Both the position numbers and the translations under genes were made by a program. Under the pieces are notes generated by a model, which saw nothing but the letters and a program-made list of their open reading frames with translations, had not been told where the DNA came from and searched no databases. A stretch of DNA of 64,000 bases from Prevotella sp. GTDB taxonomy: Bacteria > Bacteroidota > Bacteroidia > Bacteroidales > Bacteroidaceae. Positions 53,530 to 62,809 of this stretch are shown here, piece after piece. Within the stretch, counting starts at the first letter, position 1; each line of letters starts with the position of its first letter. The stretch lies in contig JAGAON010000003.1 of assembly GCA_017623655.1 (NCBI GenBank), positions 327,601-391,600 of the forward strand, read 5' to 3'.

Positions 53530-54042
53530 TCATTGTGATTTGCCATAACTTTCGATGGGTTCTGCCACCATGCTATATTCTTCTTCTGTTCTCTCATATG
53601 ATTTGATACTTTTATCTTCAAGATAGATATGGTAAAGCGTGTATTCCAAAGCTTCTAAAGTCTGTTGGCGGACTTTTGATTTTAATTGACATTCCCAAAC
53701 AGTAATACAATGCCATCCCATCGAAGTTATCTGTTGCCGTTCCTCTATATCCCTACTCCGATTACGCTCAATTTTATTCTTCCAAAATTCAACATTTGTC
53801 TTTGGTAGAACGTAGTATTTGCATCCTTCGTGACCGTGCCAAAAGCAACCATTTACGAAAATAACAGTTCTGTATTTGCGCAAAACCAAGTCGGGATGCC
53901 CAGGAAGCCGTGGATGATTCAGTCTATACCGAAACCCACGGCCGAACAAGAACTTTCTCACCAGCAATTCTGGCTTCGTATTCTTGCTTTTTATCGCAGA
54001 CATACAACGATGGCGCTGCTCTTGGGTCAAGACATCAACCAT
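53530..54042 (-). CDS. vsr: very short patch repair endonuclease Vsr
   Basis: 170 residues. Vsr nicks T:G mismatches that arise by deamination of 5-methylcytosine and normally accompanies a Dcm-type methyltransferase. Motifs: MSAIKSKNTKPELLVRK, LPGHPDLVLRKYRTVIFVNGCFWHGHEGC (Asp51; zinc-binding Cys/His), FWKNKIERNRSRD and GWHCITVWECQL. At the position of E. coli His64 there is Asn (VNGCFW). The ATG overlaps the herA stop by eight bases. No methyltransferase is in the window. It is the last gene of the defence run. Confidence 0.93.
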   Translation of the reverse strand: MVDVLTQEQRHRCMSAIKSKNTKPELLVRKFLFGRGFRYRLNHPRLPGHPDLVLRKYRTVIFVNGCFWHGHEGCKYYVLPKTNVEFWKNKIERNRSRDIEERQQITSMGWHCITVWECQLKSKVRQQTLEALEYTLYHIYLEDKSIKSYERTEEEYSMVAEPIESYGKSQ

Positions 54043-56113
54043 TGCATTTGTTATTTTTGTCTTTATCAGTCACAACTTCTTTGTAAAACCATTCCATCTT
54101 AATGTCACAGTTCTTGCTATTTGGTGCTGGCTCAGCTTCTTTAATTTTAACCATAATTGGCATAGGTACACAATTTCCGAAGATTAACGCCTCACCAGGA
54201 ACAGCTTGTTTGATTTTTGTTATATAATCTTCACTGAAGTATGGAAGAACTGAATAGATATATTTCATATCAACTTCGTTCTGTATTCTATGAACGATAT
54301 AGTTTCCACATTGCGACAAAACCGTCTGGGATAACTCTGAGGGTCTTTGTGAAGATATAATCAAATATAGAGAGTATTTCCGGCCTTCTCGTGCTATTTT
54401 TTCAAAAATATTCTCACGCATTATGTAATTAGCGTCTTTTCGAATATAGCGATGTGCTTCATCAAGAATCAGATGTATTGGTTTTTGCTGTCGCAATTTC
54501 CCAAACTTATGTTTTCTATAATCGAACACCATTCGAGATACGACACTTGTCATCAATTCTAAAGCATCCGTTCCCACTTCACTCGAATCTATAGTGATAA
54601 GTTGTTTGCTTTTTCCCTCAGAATCTGAGATGCCAAACATTTTTTCTAAGTAGTCATTGCAATCTTGATAATCTGGAGTTTCAATACGCATAAACGCGCA
54701 CTCTGGGTTATAAAGAAAGAAATCCAACCGACTCATCAGCGTAGATGTGAAGTCTCTAATGTGCAGATTACCATGAGCCTCTTCTTCCAAAAGTACCATA
54801 TCAACCGCAGTTCGCAGATAGTGGTAATCAAAGTATTTACCAGGCATAAGCTTGTTTTGGTCTACCGACAAAGCATCACTTTCATCGATTTGTCGGAATG
54901 CACCTTCTGTTTGGGTACCTGAAAGGTTCGCTTCGCAATGGTCACGATGTTTTGTTATACATACGTATTTCGGCTTGTCTTCTATAGCTGTAAAAAGATT
55001 AAGTGCATTAGACAAGGAATCATTATTGTTGCCAAAGTTAACCACGCACAGGTCGTTACATGCATTGAGAAAGTTAGAAAGATCTGTCAAGACATTATTA
55101 TCAGCATCATCACCAAGACCTCGATCGCATGTCTGCCTAAGCATTGCGATAGCTCCTTTTGCCGCTGTCATTTTGGAGGTGTCACTATCTATTCTGCTTA
55201 CAATATTGAATAGCATTTGCTGTAATTTCCATTTGATATAATTGGCAAATCGATGAGTATCGTTTCTTTTATCAGTATTGAAAATGCTATAAAACTTATA
55301 ACTCTCTTGAAGGACTCTGTCCCAGAACGGTTTTTGAGTTCGTTCCGATGCCATTAAAAATGACAACCACTCATCAAGGTTCATCAAATAATAAGGTAAT
55401 ATGAACCGTTTATGTACACCATTCTCCTCACATATATTAGGCTTATAGAAAATAGATTCTATCTCGTTATTCAAATGTGCCTCTACTCCCAAAGCCATAG
55501 GATATTCACCATTTGCATCGAATATGATTGTTTTGGCTCCTATAGCTTCATTTTCATGCTTGCGATATACTTCATGCAAAATATGAGCTATTGTATTAGA
55601 CTTGCCGCTACCACTATTCCCAAGTACGGCTGAATGTATATTGAAGAAACGGTTGATATCAAGTTCTATAGAGTAATTAATCAAACTTTTACTTGTCCCA
55701 ATGAAAATTGTTGAATGTACGCCTTCAATGTCATATCCTTCATTACAAGACAATATTGAATCCAAATCATTAAAAGTCACGATTTCCACGTCACTATACA
55801 AAGAAGGGAAAATACCCACACCCATACAGAACTTTTCGTGCATTAATGTTCCTATTGGCTTAATGATAATCTCTCTTGAACTGTCGAGATTATATGTACT
55901 ATATACTTGATTTTCCTTGCCTACCCAATCAACTATTGATACCACCTCACACAAAATATACTCTCCTGAAGAGTTTATTGTCTTCAAGTAACTACCAATA
56001 TTGCCAAAATAGTATACTTTTCCATCAATATTGACAGTAGAGTTTCTTGTAGTGTGAAACAAACGAACTCTAAACTTGTCATATTCCACTGATATTATTT
56101 TACCTATTTTCAT
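54035..56113 (-). CDS. herA: HerA-like hexameric ATPase of a SIR2-HerA defence pair
   Basis: 692 residues from the ATG at 56113 (MKIGKIISVEYDKFRV); a TTG four codons up is possible. An N-terminal HAS-barrel-like part (1-150) is followed by the HerA/FtsK RecA-fold: Walker A VLGNSGSGKSNT (about 163-174), Walker B LILDEAHRYIRK (548-559) and SSQRPSEL (about 588-595). These ATPases form hexameric rings on DNA. The overlap with the SIR2 gene (14 bases) and the vsr gene (8 bases) implies joint expression. SIR2-HerA pairs are known anti-phage systems that deplete NAD on infection. Confidence 0.9.
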   Translation of the reverse strand: MKIGKIISVEYDKFRVRLFHTTRNSTVNIDGKVYYFGNIGSYLKTINSSGEYILCEVVSIVDWVGKENQVYSTYNLDSSREIIIKPIGTLMHEKFCMGVGIFPSLYSDVEIVTFNDLDSILSCNEGYDIEGVHSTIFIGTSKSLINYSIELDINRFFNIHSAVLGNSGSGKSNTIAHILHEVYRKHENEAIGAKTIIFDANGEYPMALGVEAHLNNEIESIFYKPNICEENGVHKRFILPYYLMNLDEWLSFLMASERTQKPFWDRVLQESYKFYSIFNTDKRNDTHRFANYIKWKLQQMLFNIVSRIDSDTSKMTAAKGAIAMLRQTCDRGLGDDADNNVLTDLSNFLNACNDLCVVNFGNNNDSLSNALNLFTAIEDKPKYVCITKHRDHCEANLSGTQTEGAFRQIDESDALSVDQNKLMPGKYFDYHYLRTAVDMVLLEEEAHGNLHIRDFTSTLMSRLDFFLYNPECAFMRIETPDYQDCNDYLEKMFGISDSEGKSKQLITIDSSEVGTDALELMTSVVSRMVFDYRKHKFGKLRQQKPIHLILDEAHRYIRKDANYIMRENIFEKIAREGRKYSLYLIISSQRPSELSQTVLSQCGNYIVHRIQNEVDMKYIYSVLPYFSEDYITKIKQAVPGEALIFGNCVPMPIMVKIKEAEPAPNSKNCDIKMEWFYKEVVTDKDKNNKCNG

Positions 56114-57374
56114 CTTTTGTTTCAATCTTTAAGCTTTCGACGAATCGGTTAAGTACATTTTCTTCTTTTTGGAATGTGTCAAGATTTGGCAAGAGATTAT
56201 TAACTATATAATCAAAGTAATTAATTGTTCCCTTTTTATCCTTTTTGTCTTCGTCATTATACTCTATCCCACTAATTGTAAAGATGCGCTTATCGTCAAT
56301 AAAGAAGATTGGCTTAGTTTTCTTTTCCTCGATTTTTGGTTTGGAGCCAAAGATCACCACATTTATAGTTGAATTAGTAGCCAAGGCCCTATATATTATA
56401 TCGTTTACATGCCTGTCACTGAAACTATATCCTATAACAAATAGGACAGAATGTGGTTCTAGTAATTTGTTTTGGAACTCGCGAAAGAGGTCAACATATG
56501 GGCTGCCCAAGCTTTTGTCCTGCTTTGTTGGGGTGGGATATATTAGAACAGAGCCATTGGGGGTTGTTTCAGAAGGAACAACTTCCTCAATCTCGAAATA
56601 ATTATTAGTTTGATTATGCGATTCACGCCAATTGACAGAACCATGAATTTTATAAAGATATACCATATTTTCAACAGGTTCATATTTGTCAATACTAGTG
56701 TCCATTCGTTTAGACCATGTATAGTTGAAAATAGCAGGATTAAAGTACTTGTGAAGTCCTCCGCTAAAACCATTAATGTAATGAATATTTAATGCGTCAA
56801 GAGCTGTTTCACTGAACAAATCGTTATTTGTCGTAAACACTCGAATTCTGGAATTATCCTTAGTCCTAAGAGCCAACTTTTGATAGAAAGTTTTATAGTA
56901 TCCTAAGACCTTATTGTGATTATCTTTATCGAACCCAATATTGATACTGTTAAAAATATGCTTTTCAACTTTATCTATCATGGCTTCATAAAGTTTCAAC
57001 CAAGATTCTATGTTCTCTTGTTGCTCCTTGACCGTGATCTCTATCCCCTGATAATGTGTTCTTGCGGCATACATTACTGTCAGACATTTCTCTAAATTGC
57101 TTTCACATTTTGCAGCGATACTTTTGAACTCTGTTTCCATTTCTTTCTCTTCGGCGGTGAAGGACAACGAAGTATAAAGTTCCGACATTGTAGGAATTGC
57201 TCCACTACTTGTGCCGGACCCAAAAAGAAAATTGACATTTTTCAAATTAAACAACTCTCGTATCTTGTCCTTAAGTAAAGAAAGCTGTTCTTCAAAATTA
57301 GAACCCGATTGAAAATAATCAGAAGTGCCTTGGGTCATAACCAAGTCACCAAATTTATGTTTATTATCTGTCAT
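56100..57374 (-). CDS. SIR2-domain NADase of a SIR2-HerA defence pair
   Basis: 424 residues from the ATG at 57374 (MTDNKHKFGD); a GTG two codons up also fits. SIR2-like fold: NFLFGSGTSSGAIPT (about 48-62, NAD loop), FTTNNDLFSE (180-189), YKIHGSVNW (241-249, catalytic His near 244) and FVIGYSFSDRHVNDII near 315-328. The long helical insert after the first motif (about 75-165) is typical of defence SIR2 proteins. It would hydrolyse NAD when activated, with HerA as partner. It lies 40 bases after the AlbA_2 gene. Confidence 0.9.
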   Translation of the reverse strand: MTDNKHKFGDLVMTQGTSDYFQSGSNFEEQLSLLKDKIRELFNLKNVNFLFGSGTSSGAIPTMSELYTSLSFTAEEKEMETEFKSIAAKCESNLEKCLTVMYAARTHYQGIEITVKEQQENIESWLKLYEAMIDKVEKHIFNSINIGFDKDNHNKVLGYYKTFYQKLALRTKDNSRIRVFTTNNDLFSETALDALNIHYINGFSGGLHKYFNPAIFNYTWSKRMDTSIDKYEPVENMVYLYKIHGSVNWRESHNQTNNYFEIEEVVPSETTPNGSVLIYPTPTKQDKSLGSPYVDLFREFQNKLLEPHSVLFVIGYSFSDRHVNDIIYRALATNSTINVVIFGSKPKIEEKKTKPIFFIDDKRIFTISGIEYNDEDKKDKKGTINYFDYIVNNLLPNLDTFQKEENVLNRFVESLKIETKDENR

Positions 57375-57414
57375 AATCACTTGTCAATATGAGGTTGTTA
57401 ATTCAAATTTGTCT

Positions 57415-58914
57415 TTATATTCTATCAAAGAATCCCTCGTATTCTTCGTCGATAATCTTCCATTCTCCCATTTTTCGCCCACCTATACGAGCTATCTTTC
57501 CTAATTCTTGAAGACGTCTCAGGTATTTCTGAACCTGGCGAGGTGAAAGATCCATGCTCTCGCTCATTTGTATAGCGCTGATATGAGGATTTTGAGAAAT
57601 CAACTTGTATATCTGGCGACTTGCTTTTACGAACTCTTTTGCGAACTTGGACGGTCCTTTTACGAACTCTTTTACGACCACTTCGCCATTGTCTTTTACG
57701 AACTCTTGTATTAAGGGAATGTTGTCTGGCGTGAGTTCTTCCATTATCTCACCCTTATAATTCAAGTTCCATAGAGTCACGTGAAATTCAGAAGCATTGG
57801 AGGTGAATGCTGGTACATGGTAGTCTGAAAGATGCTCATAAAGCCTATATGTGTTTATGATCTTCTTCATTCCACTGCCTCGTCTCTCCATAAGTCCCAA
57901 TCTACTGAAGAAATCAGCCAGCAAGGGATTCCTTCTTTTGGATGGCACTGTAAGTGGGTTTAACTGCTGGATAAGCCTGCCGTCCATCATTCCTCCAGGT
58001 GAGTATATTTCTAAACGGTCGTCATACATATCTATGTGTATCTCACTTCCCATCTGCATATAATCCCTATGGATAATGGCATTTGCTATCGCTTCTGTTA
58101 CGGCACGTTCTGGATAATCAGGCAGTTCCTCACGATAGTCATTCTCTTTCCACCATTTCTTCCGGGAATTGTTCCTGACAAAAGAAACGGCATCCTGTAA
58201 CTGGCTTATCACGCAACCTTCTAATTCCACATCATCAATCGCTTCACCTAAGCCGCTTGTCATATCAAGACCATTCCAGCGTGTGCAAAATATACGTGAC
58301 TGCCGAACAGGAGATTCATCAGCCAATAATGCACCAGCATTTGTCAACATACCATTTTCATCAATGATTCCCCACGAAACGAACTCATTGTCTTCAAACG
58401 AACGCTGTAGCCTTTTGTAGTGGACAGACTTGAGTTTGGAGAATGCCATATCCTCAAATCTATAATTGGAAGGCAAACTGTCATATGTGCGCCCGGAACC
58501 TTTCAACACAAGTGTTTTCAGTTGAGTGCGGTCTGCTGTAACAGACTCATTGCCTATGCGTACAAAGGCGATGCGCTGTTTGTCGCCAATGTAATAATAT
58601 GGCGTTTCCTGTCCGGGATATACATGCAATAATACAAGGGTTTTACCTTCTGCTTCCTTTAGTTCAAGATTGACTGCAGGAACTGGATCCATTTTACTCT
58701 TAATCTCCTCACTTATTCTCTCTGCATCGCCTTTTGCGTCAGCGAGTCCGACTATATGGTCATCATCACTGACACCAAATATCAACGTGCCGCCCTCGCC
58801 ATTAGCAAAAGCCGATACACTCTTGAGCCAACTTTTAGGGCGTTTGACCTCAAGCATCTGTTTCTTGTCATAGGTTGTAGCTTCACCTATGAGTTTCTGT
58901 ATATCTGTATTCAT
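57415..58914 (-). CDS. AlbA_2 / HATPase-like putative regulator with winged helix
   Basis: 499 residues. The AlbA_2 (Schlafen-like) domain spans about 14-125, with LEVKRPKSWLKSVSAFANGEGGTLIFGV and the YIGDKQRIAFVRIGNESV strand. A GHKL-like segment (266-312) has ERAVTEAIANAIIHRDY and YDDRLEIYSPGGM. Residues 404-431 repeat EFVK units (QEFVKDNG, KEFVKGPS, KEFVKAS), then a winged helix (about 436-490, ISAIQMSESMDLSPRQVQKYLRRLQELGKI). This layout is common in Bacteroidales and thought to be regulatory; target unknown. ATG overlaps the LlaJI-like stop by four bases (ATGA), linking it to the restriction module upstream. Confidence 0.85.
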   Translation of the reverse strand: MNTDIQKLIGEATTYDKKQMLEVKRPKSWLKSVSAFANGEGGTLIFGVSDDDHIVGLADAKGDAERISEEIKSKMDPVPAVNLELKEAEGKTLVLLHVYPGQETPYYYIGDKQRIAFVRIGNESVTADRTQLKTLVLKGSGRTYDSLPSNYRFEDMAFSKLKSVHYKRLQRSFEDNEFVSWGIIDENGMLTNAGALLADESPVRQSRIFCTRWNGLDMTSGLGEAIDDVELEGCVISQLQDAVSFVRNNSRKKWWKENDYREELPDYPERAVTEAIANAIIHRDYMQMGSEIHIDMYDDRLEIYSPGGMMDGRLIQQLNPLTVPSKRRNPLLADFFSRLGLMERRGSGMKKIINTYRLYEHLSDYHVPAFTSNASEFHVTLWNLNYKGEIMEELTPDNIPLIQEFVKDNGEVVVKEFVKGPSKFAKEFVKASRQIYKLISQNPHISAIQMSESMDLSPRQVQKYLRRLQELGKIARIGGRKMGEWKIIDEEYEGFFDRI

Positions 58915-61082
58915 GCGTCATTGTTTTCTTTTATTAAACTCTTTATGGATAACAAGTGTGGTGAGTAACTATCACCACTCTTGGTAATGGGAGTGAAATC
59001 CAATTCGCCAAATGCAGGGATTGCATTCAGTTCTGCATTATAGACAAGATAGATGGATGCTCCTTTCTTTGTCGTCACCATATCTGTCATCTCATTTGCG
59101 GAAATCAGCCTCGGCCCTTTCCCATCAACGAAGAAGGCAGCATATTTGTTGCTTTTGTTGTGGATAATGAGATATTTGGCAGTGGTAAAACCTTCAACCA
59201 ATTGCAATGTAGCTCCATTCATATTCAGTGCTATGCCAAGTTTGCCAGTCTGCTTCATTTTTGCCACAGCATTGTCGAAATGTATTCCCTCTTTAGTTAC
59301 ACATAGAGCCAATTCTTGATCTTTTGGCTTTACTGCTACATTGGCAGCAATGGCAGGCAGCACTTCGTCCGGATTCTGCCCTAAACTACAAGGTTCCACA
59401 TAGAAGAACTCGGACAATGCCGCCTTAATATCTTCATTGTCACCTTCTGGATCTTTATTATCCAATGCAAGCGAATAAGTCTTTTCGTCTGCGAATGGAG
59501 TATAAATCTTGCCAACAACGTTCTTGAAGTTTCGCCTGATATATTCTTCTCCATCGACTCCCGGACGGGCACGCATGGCATAGAAGTCATAATCCTTTTG
59601 CAGCCATTCTTGTATTTCTTTGCGGAACTTGTCCCTAATGTCATTCTTCCATCTGGCTTTCTGTGATATGTTGTCACGCGCATAGAGTGACAACACAAAT
59701 AAGAAGTTCACATCATAGTGGAACAACAGAAGAGTGTCACGGTCGAACAGGCGGTTTTTGAATTGCTCCTTCTTGTGCTTGTTCTTCTTGCGGTCTGTTT
59801 TCTCAATCCCATCATTGGAATAGTCAAACACCATATCCATCTTCGCACTTATGAAGAAGTTAGGTATGATATTGTAGCCTTCTGTCACATCATCACGCAG
59901 GCGTACACCAGACTTCGTCTCTCCACCCACATTGAAGATGTCCAGATTCCATTGGATTACGTTGCGGGCGTATGTATATTGCTTGTAAATGGATTCTGTG
60001 GTCAGTTCATGACCAATCTTATAATACTTGCTGTCACCAATGTAGTATGTCTGCTTTGCTTCGCCGTCAATCAGACTTGGCGCAGAGAAAAGATGGTCAA
60101 CGATTTTCCCGTCCTCCTGTTTCTTTTCCATACCGTCTGGAAGAGGTTTGTCGCCAATCAGTTCGTCAATGATTGCTTCAAAGACAATATAGAAATTCTT
60201 GACCAGCAAGTATTCTTTCTGCTCTGTGTTGATGAACACCTGCCGTGACTCGTCAAAGAAAGCATAACAAAGTTGCCATAGCTCCAAAGCCTTGTCTGAG
60301 AAATACTTGTACTTGATTTGCAGCAACCTTGTCTTGCCATAACCTTTCAGATAGGTTGCAAACTGTTTACCCTTGACAAGTTCAAACTGGCAGCTTATTT
60401 CCTTGGAGAATCCGTAGGTGTCACCGATATAATTCAATATGGAGAAGAAGATGACAAGCAGTTCCTCATCGAAGTTTATTTTCCGTTTCTTGTTTACGGG
60501 GTTCAGATAGATGGGACGGTTTCGCTGCACAATGGCTGTTGTCGTGCCGATGGTGCGCGTCCAGTTTATCTTATTGAAGCCGGAATGAAGATTTTTCAGT
60601 ATAAAAAAGAAAAAGTTCTGGTTCTCGCGATTAAACTGTATCAAAGACAACAAGATGTCAAGATAGGTATTGCTCAGCCTGCGCTGTCCCTTGCCCACTT
60701 GCGCTATTTGGGCATGATAAATGATGGAACTGTCGGTTTGTTTGTCGTTCTTGTAAACCACGATTGCCCGATAAACCCATACCGCAAATTTATAGATGAA
60801 ATCCCGCTCCCTTTGAGAAAGCGGATTCTTTTTGTCAAGGTTTGCAATGTCCTCTGGCTTGTACTTGCCGAAAACCAAATCCGGACTGTAAGCAGCGTCT
60901 GCGCCTCCCTGTAGTAATACTTTAGGAAGAATAAATACGCAGTCCTTCAATAGGCTGTTGTAATAATAGCCTACATAATGTATTGACCCCTTGCCCTCTA
61001 TGTTGGTCAAGGGGTCAATGCCGTGGAGGATGTCCTTCACGGCAGCCACTTCGTATTGATATTCTTCAATGAGGATGCGCAT
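58911..61082 (-). CDS. McrC/LlaJI-like restriction nuclease subunit
   Basis: 723 residues, longer than a typical McrC. The middle carries a PD-(D/E)xK core: Glu302 in VFEAIIDEL, Asp329 in KIVDHLFS, and Asp350-x-Lys352 in YYIGDSKYY. This matches the LlaJI-type partner of McrB-like NTPases. The N-terminal ~200 residues bind partner or DNA, by analogy. The C-terminal ~170 residues (from about 550, with LALCVTKEGIHFDNAVAKM and KYLIIHNKSNKYAAFFVDG) are a separate block I do not recognise. It overlaps the McrB-like stop by one base. Likely cuts modified or invading DNA as a complex. Confidence 0.82.
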   Translation of the reverse strand: MRILIEEYQYEVAAVKDILHGIDPLTNIEGKGSIHYVGYYYNSLLKDCVFILPKVLLQGGADAAYSPDLVFGKYKPEDIANLDKKNPLSQRERDFIYKFAVWVYRAIVVYKNDKQTDSSIIYHAQIAQVGKGQRRLSNTYLDILLSLIQFNRENQNFFFFILKNLHSGFNKINWTRTIGTTTAIVQRNRPIYLNPVNKKRKINFDEELLVIFFSILNYIGDTYGFSKEISCQFELVKGKQFATYLKGYGKTRLLQIKYKYFSDKALELWQLCYAFFDESRQVFINTEQKEYLLVKNFYIVFEAIIDELIGDKPLPDGMEKKQEDGKIVDHLFSAPSLIDGEAKQTYYIGDSKYYKIGHELTTESIYKQYTYARNVIQWNLDIFNVGGETKSGVRLRDDVTEGYNIIPNFFISAKMDMVFDYSNDGIEKTDRKKNKHKKEQFKNRLFDRDTLLLFHYDVNFLFVLSLYARDNISQKARWKNDIRDKFRKEIQEWLQKDYDFYAMRARPGVDGEEYIRRNFKNVVGKIYTPFADEKTYSLALDNKDPEGDNEDIKAALSEFFYVEPCSLGQNPDEVLPAIAANVAVKPKDQELALCVTKEGIHFDNAVAKMKQTGKLGIALNMNGATLQLVEGFTTAKYLIIHNKSNKYAAFFVDGKGPRLISANEMTDMVTTKKGASIYLVYNAELNAIPAFGELDFTPITKSGDSYSPHLLSIKSLIKENNDA

Positions 61083-62797
61083 TAGTTAATCCTTTCAATA
61101 CTTATATCCAACTTTTGTTTTACGTTCTGTATGAACTTCCTAAATAAGGCTTCTGTCCAGCCCATAATCAACCAGGCAATAGAGTTTCCCCATTCAATTT
61201 TGACACGCCTTTTATTTGCAAATGGTTGATTGTCATTGGGTGATGGTTGCCATGTGGGGACTAATAGATTATTCCTTTCGGCAATACCATTCCAAAGTTG
61301 AATCATTTCATCAACTGAAATGTTCTCGTTCTGCTTTGCATAATTTTCAATTATGTATCGAACTGCATTTGGGGTGGAAAATTGTTCAGAACTCCCATTA
61401 ATAGAATATTTGGGTATTGTCTTACCATTGGAATTTTCAGACTCATCGTCAACCTCCTCTGAGTATTCTTCTATTGGCATCATCCCAAGGTTTTCAAGGA
61501 ACATCTTAATCTTCCCCTCATTCACATTACCATTTGCCATATAGAATTTGTCAAACGAGAGTTTTGTTTTCTCATTATCTTCATTGTCGTCAAATATTTT
61601 GTCGTCAAATCCGAAATCCTTGAACACATAGTTCCATAGGTAGAAGATGACTTTGCAAACGAATGTTTCTGCACTGATGATATTGTTCTTAGCCTTACAG
61701 AAGAAAAAGCCCAATTGCTTGTCTTCCGAATTGGTCGTGTCAAAAACATGCTTATTGATAGTTCTGACAAAAGTCCACCAATCGTATAAGCCACCATCAA
61801 CATCTATCATCCAATTCAATTCTTTTCCATTGTCATTTCCCTTGAAAATAGGCACGTACTTCCAATCCCAACGGCGTTTAAAGGCACTGTCTATTGGGAA
61901 CAGACTCTGGTCGGAGGTATTCATCGTAGCGCGGATATAGAGGTTACTTGGCAAAAGCAGTTCCTTTCCCGTCTTTATATTAGGGTAATCTGCTATCTCC
62001 ACGTCCTCGAATGCTTTGCTCAAATGTTTCTGTAAATCCCGATCAGCTCTTATGGCATACTCAGAATAGCCATCATCACCTCTGTCCAAAAGCTGGAACA
62101 AATCACCGAATACCTGAGCACAGTTGCCACGGTTGATTTCCTCGATTATCAAGAACTCAGGCTCATCTCTGTTCTTCCATGCATCAATGTAAGCTTGCAA
62201 GAAAGCCTGTTCTACAAACTCGTAGGTGATAATCTGTTCCATGACAGGCACTCCATCTCTTGTCATAGGTTTGTTGTAGATGTCATATCTTTGCACACTC
62301 TCTGTGGTAGGCTTGTATGCCCCAACAAATGTGGAATAGTCGCTGTCGGGATGGAAGGTCGTCCTTACCACTCTGTCTCGCCCTTCCCATGCTTCTGTTT
62401 CCTTTTTCACGGCATGGGACTTACCTGTGCCTGGTGCACCGTAAAAGATTTGTTGAAAGGGGGTATTGATACATTTTAATGCCGTTTGCATATGATTTAT
62501 ATCTCCGGAAAAATCATCTTCAAGAAGCATTTTTGCCATGGTGACAAGAGACGCTGCATAACCATATTCAAATTTGTCTATTCTACTTTTCCCTACTAAA
62601 GCCTCTCTTACATCATTCGCTACTGCATCAGGATGTTGGCTGACGTATTTTGTGAATTCATCCAAAAGTGCTTTTGATATTGTACGAATCCCCTTTGCTC
62701 CTTTACTGGCATTCTCCACCTGATAGCACAATCTATCTTCGTCCACAATAACAATGTTACCGAGTGGAGAGACATCACCTATTTTTAACTTTCTCAT
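61082..62797 (-). CDS. McrB-like AAA+ NTPase
   Basis: 571 residues. The N-terminal ~110 residues are the probable DNA- or base-reading part. Then an AAA+ motor: Walker A FYGAPGTGKSHAV (118-130), HPDSDYSTFVGAYKP, Walker B FLIIEEINRGNCAQVFGDLFQLLDR (215-239), the McrB signature MNTSD (292-296) and AFKRRWDW. These place it with McrB/LlaJI motors that translocate DNA using GTP or ATP. The remaining ~250 residues are helical. Stop overlaps the nuclease start (TAATG); the FRG gene ends 12 bases upstream. Confidence 0.9.
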   Translation of the reverse strand: MRKLKIGDVSPLGNIVIVDEDRLCYQVENASKGAKGIRTISKALLDEFTKYVSQHPDAVANDVREALVGKSRIDKFEYGYAASLVTMAKMLLEDDFSGDINHMQTALKCINTPFQQIFYGAPGTGKSHAVKKETEAWEGRDRVVRTTFHPDSDYSTFVGAYKPTTESVQRYDIYNKPMTRDGVPVMEQIITYEFVEQAFLQAYIDAWKNRDEPEFLIIEEINRGNCAQVFGDLFQLLDRGDDGYSEYAIRADRDLQKHLSKAFEDVEIADYPNIKTGKELLLPSNLYIRATMNTSDQSLFPIDSAFKRRWDWKYVPIFKGNDNGKELNWMIDVDGGLYDWWTFVRTINKHVFDTTNSEDKQLGFFFCKAKNNIISAETFVCKVIFYLWNYVFKDFGFDDKIFDDNEDNEKTKLSFDKFYMANGNVNEGKIKMFLENLGMMPIEEYSEEVDDESENSNGKTIPKYSINGSSEQFSTPNAVRYIIENYAKQNENISVDEMIQLWNGIAERNNLLVPTWQPSPNDNQPFANKRRVKIEWGNSIAWLIMGWTEALFRKFIQNVKQKLDISIERIN

Positions 62798-62809
62798 ATA
62801 ATTCCTTCT

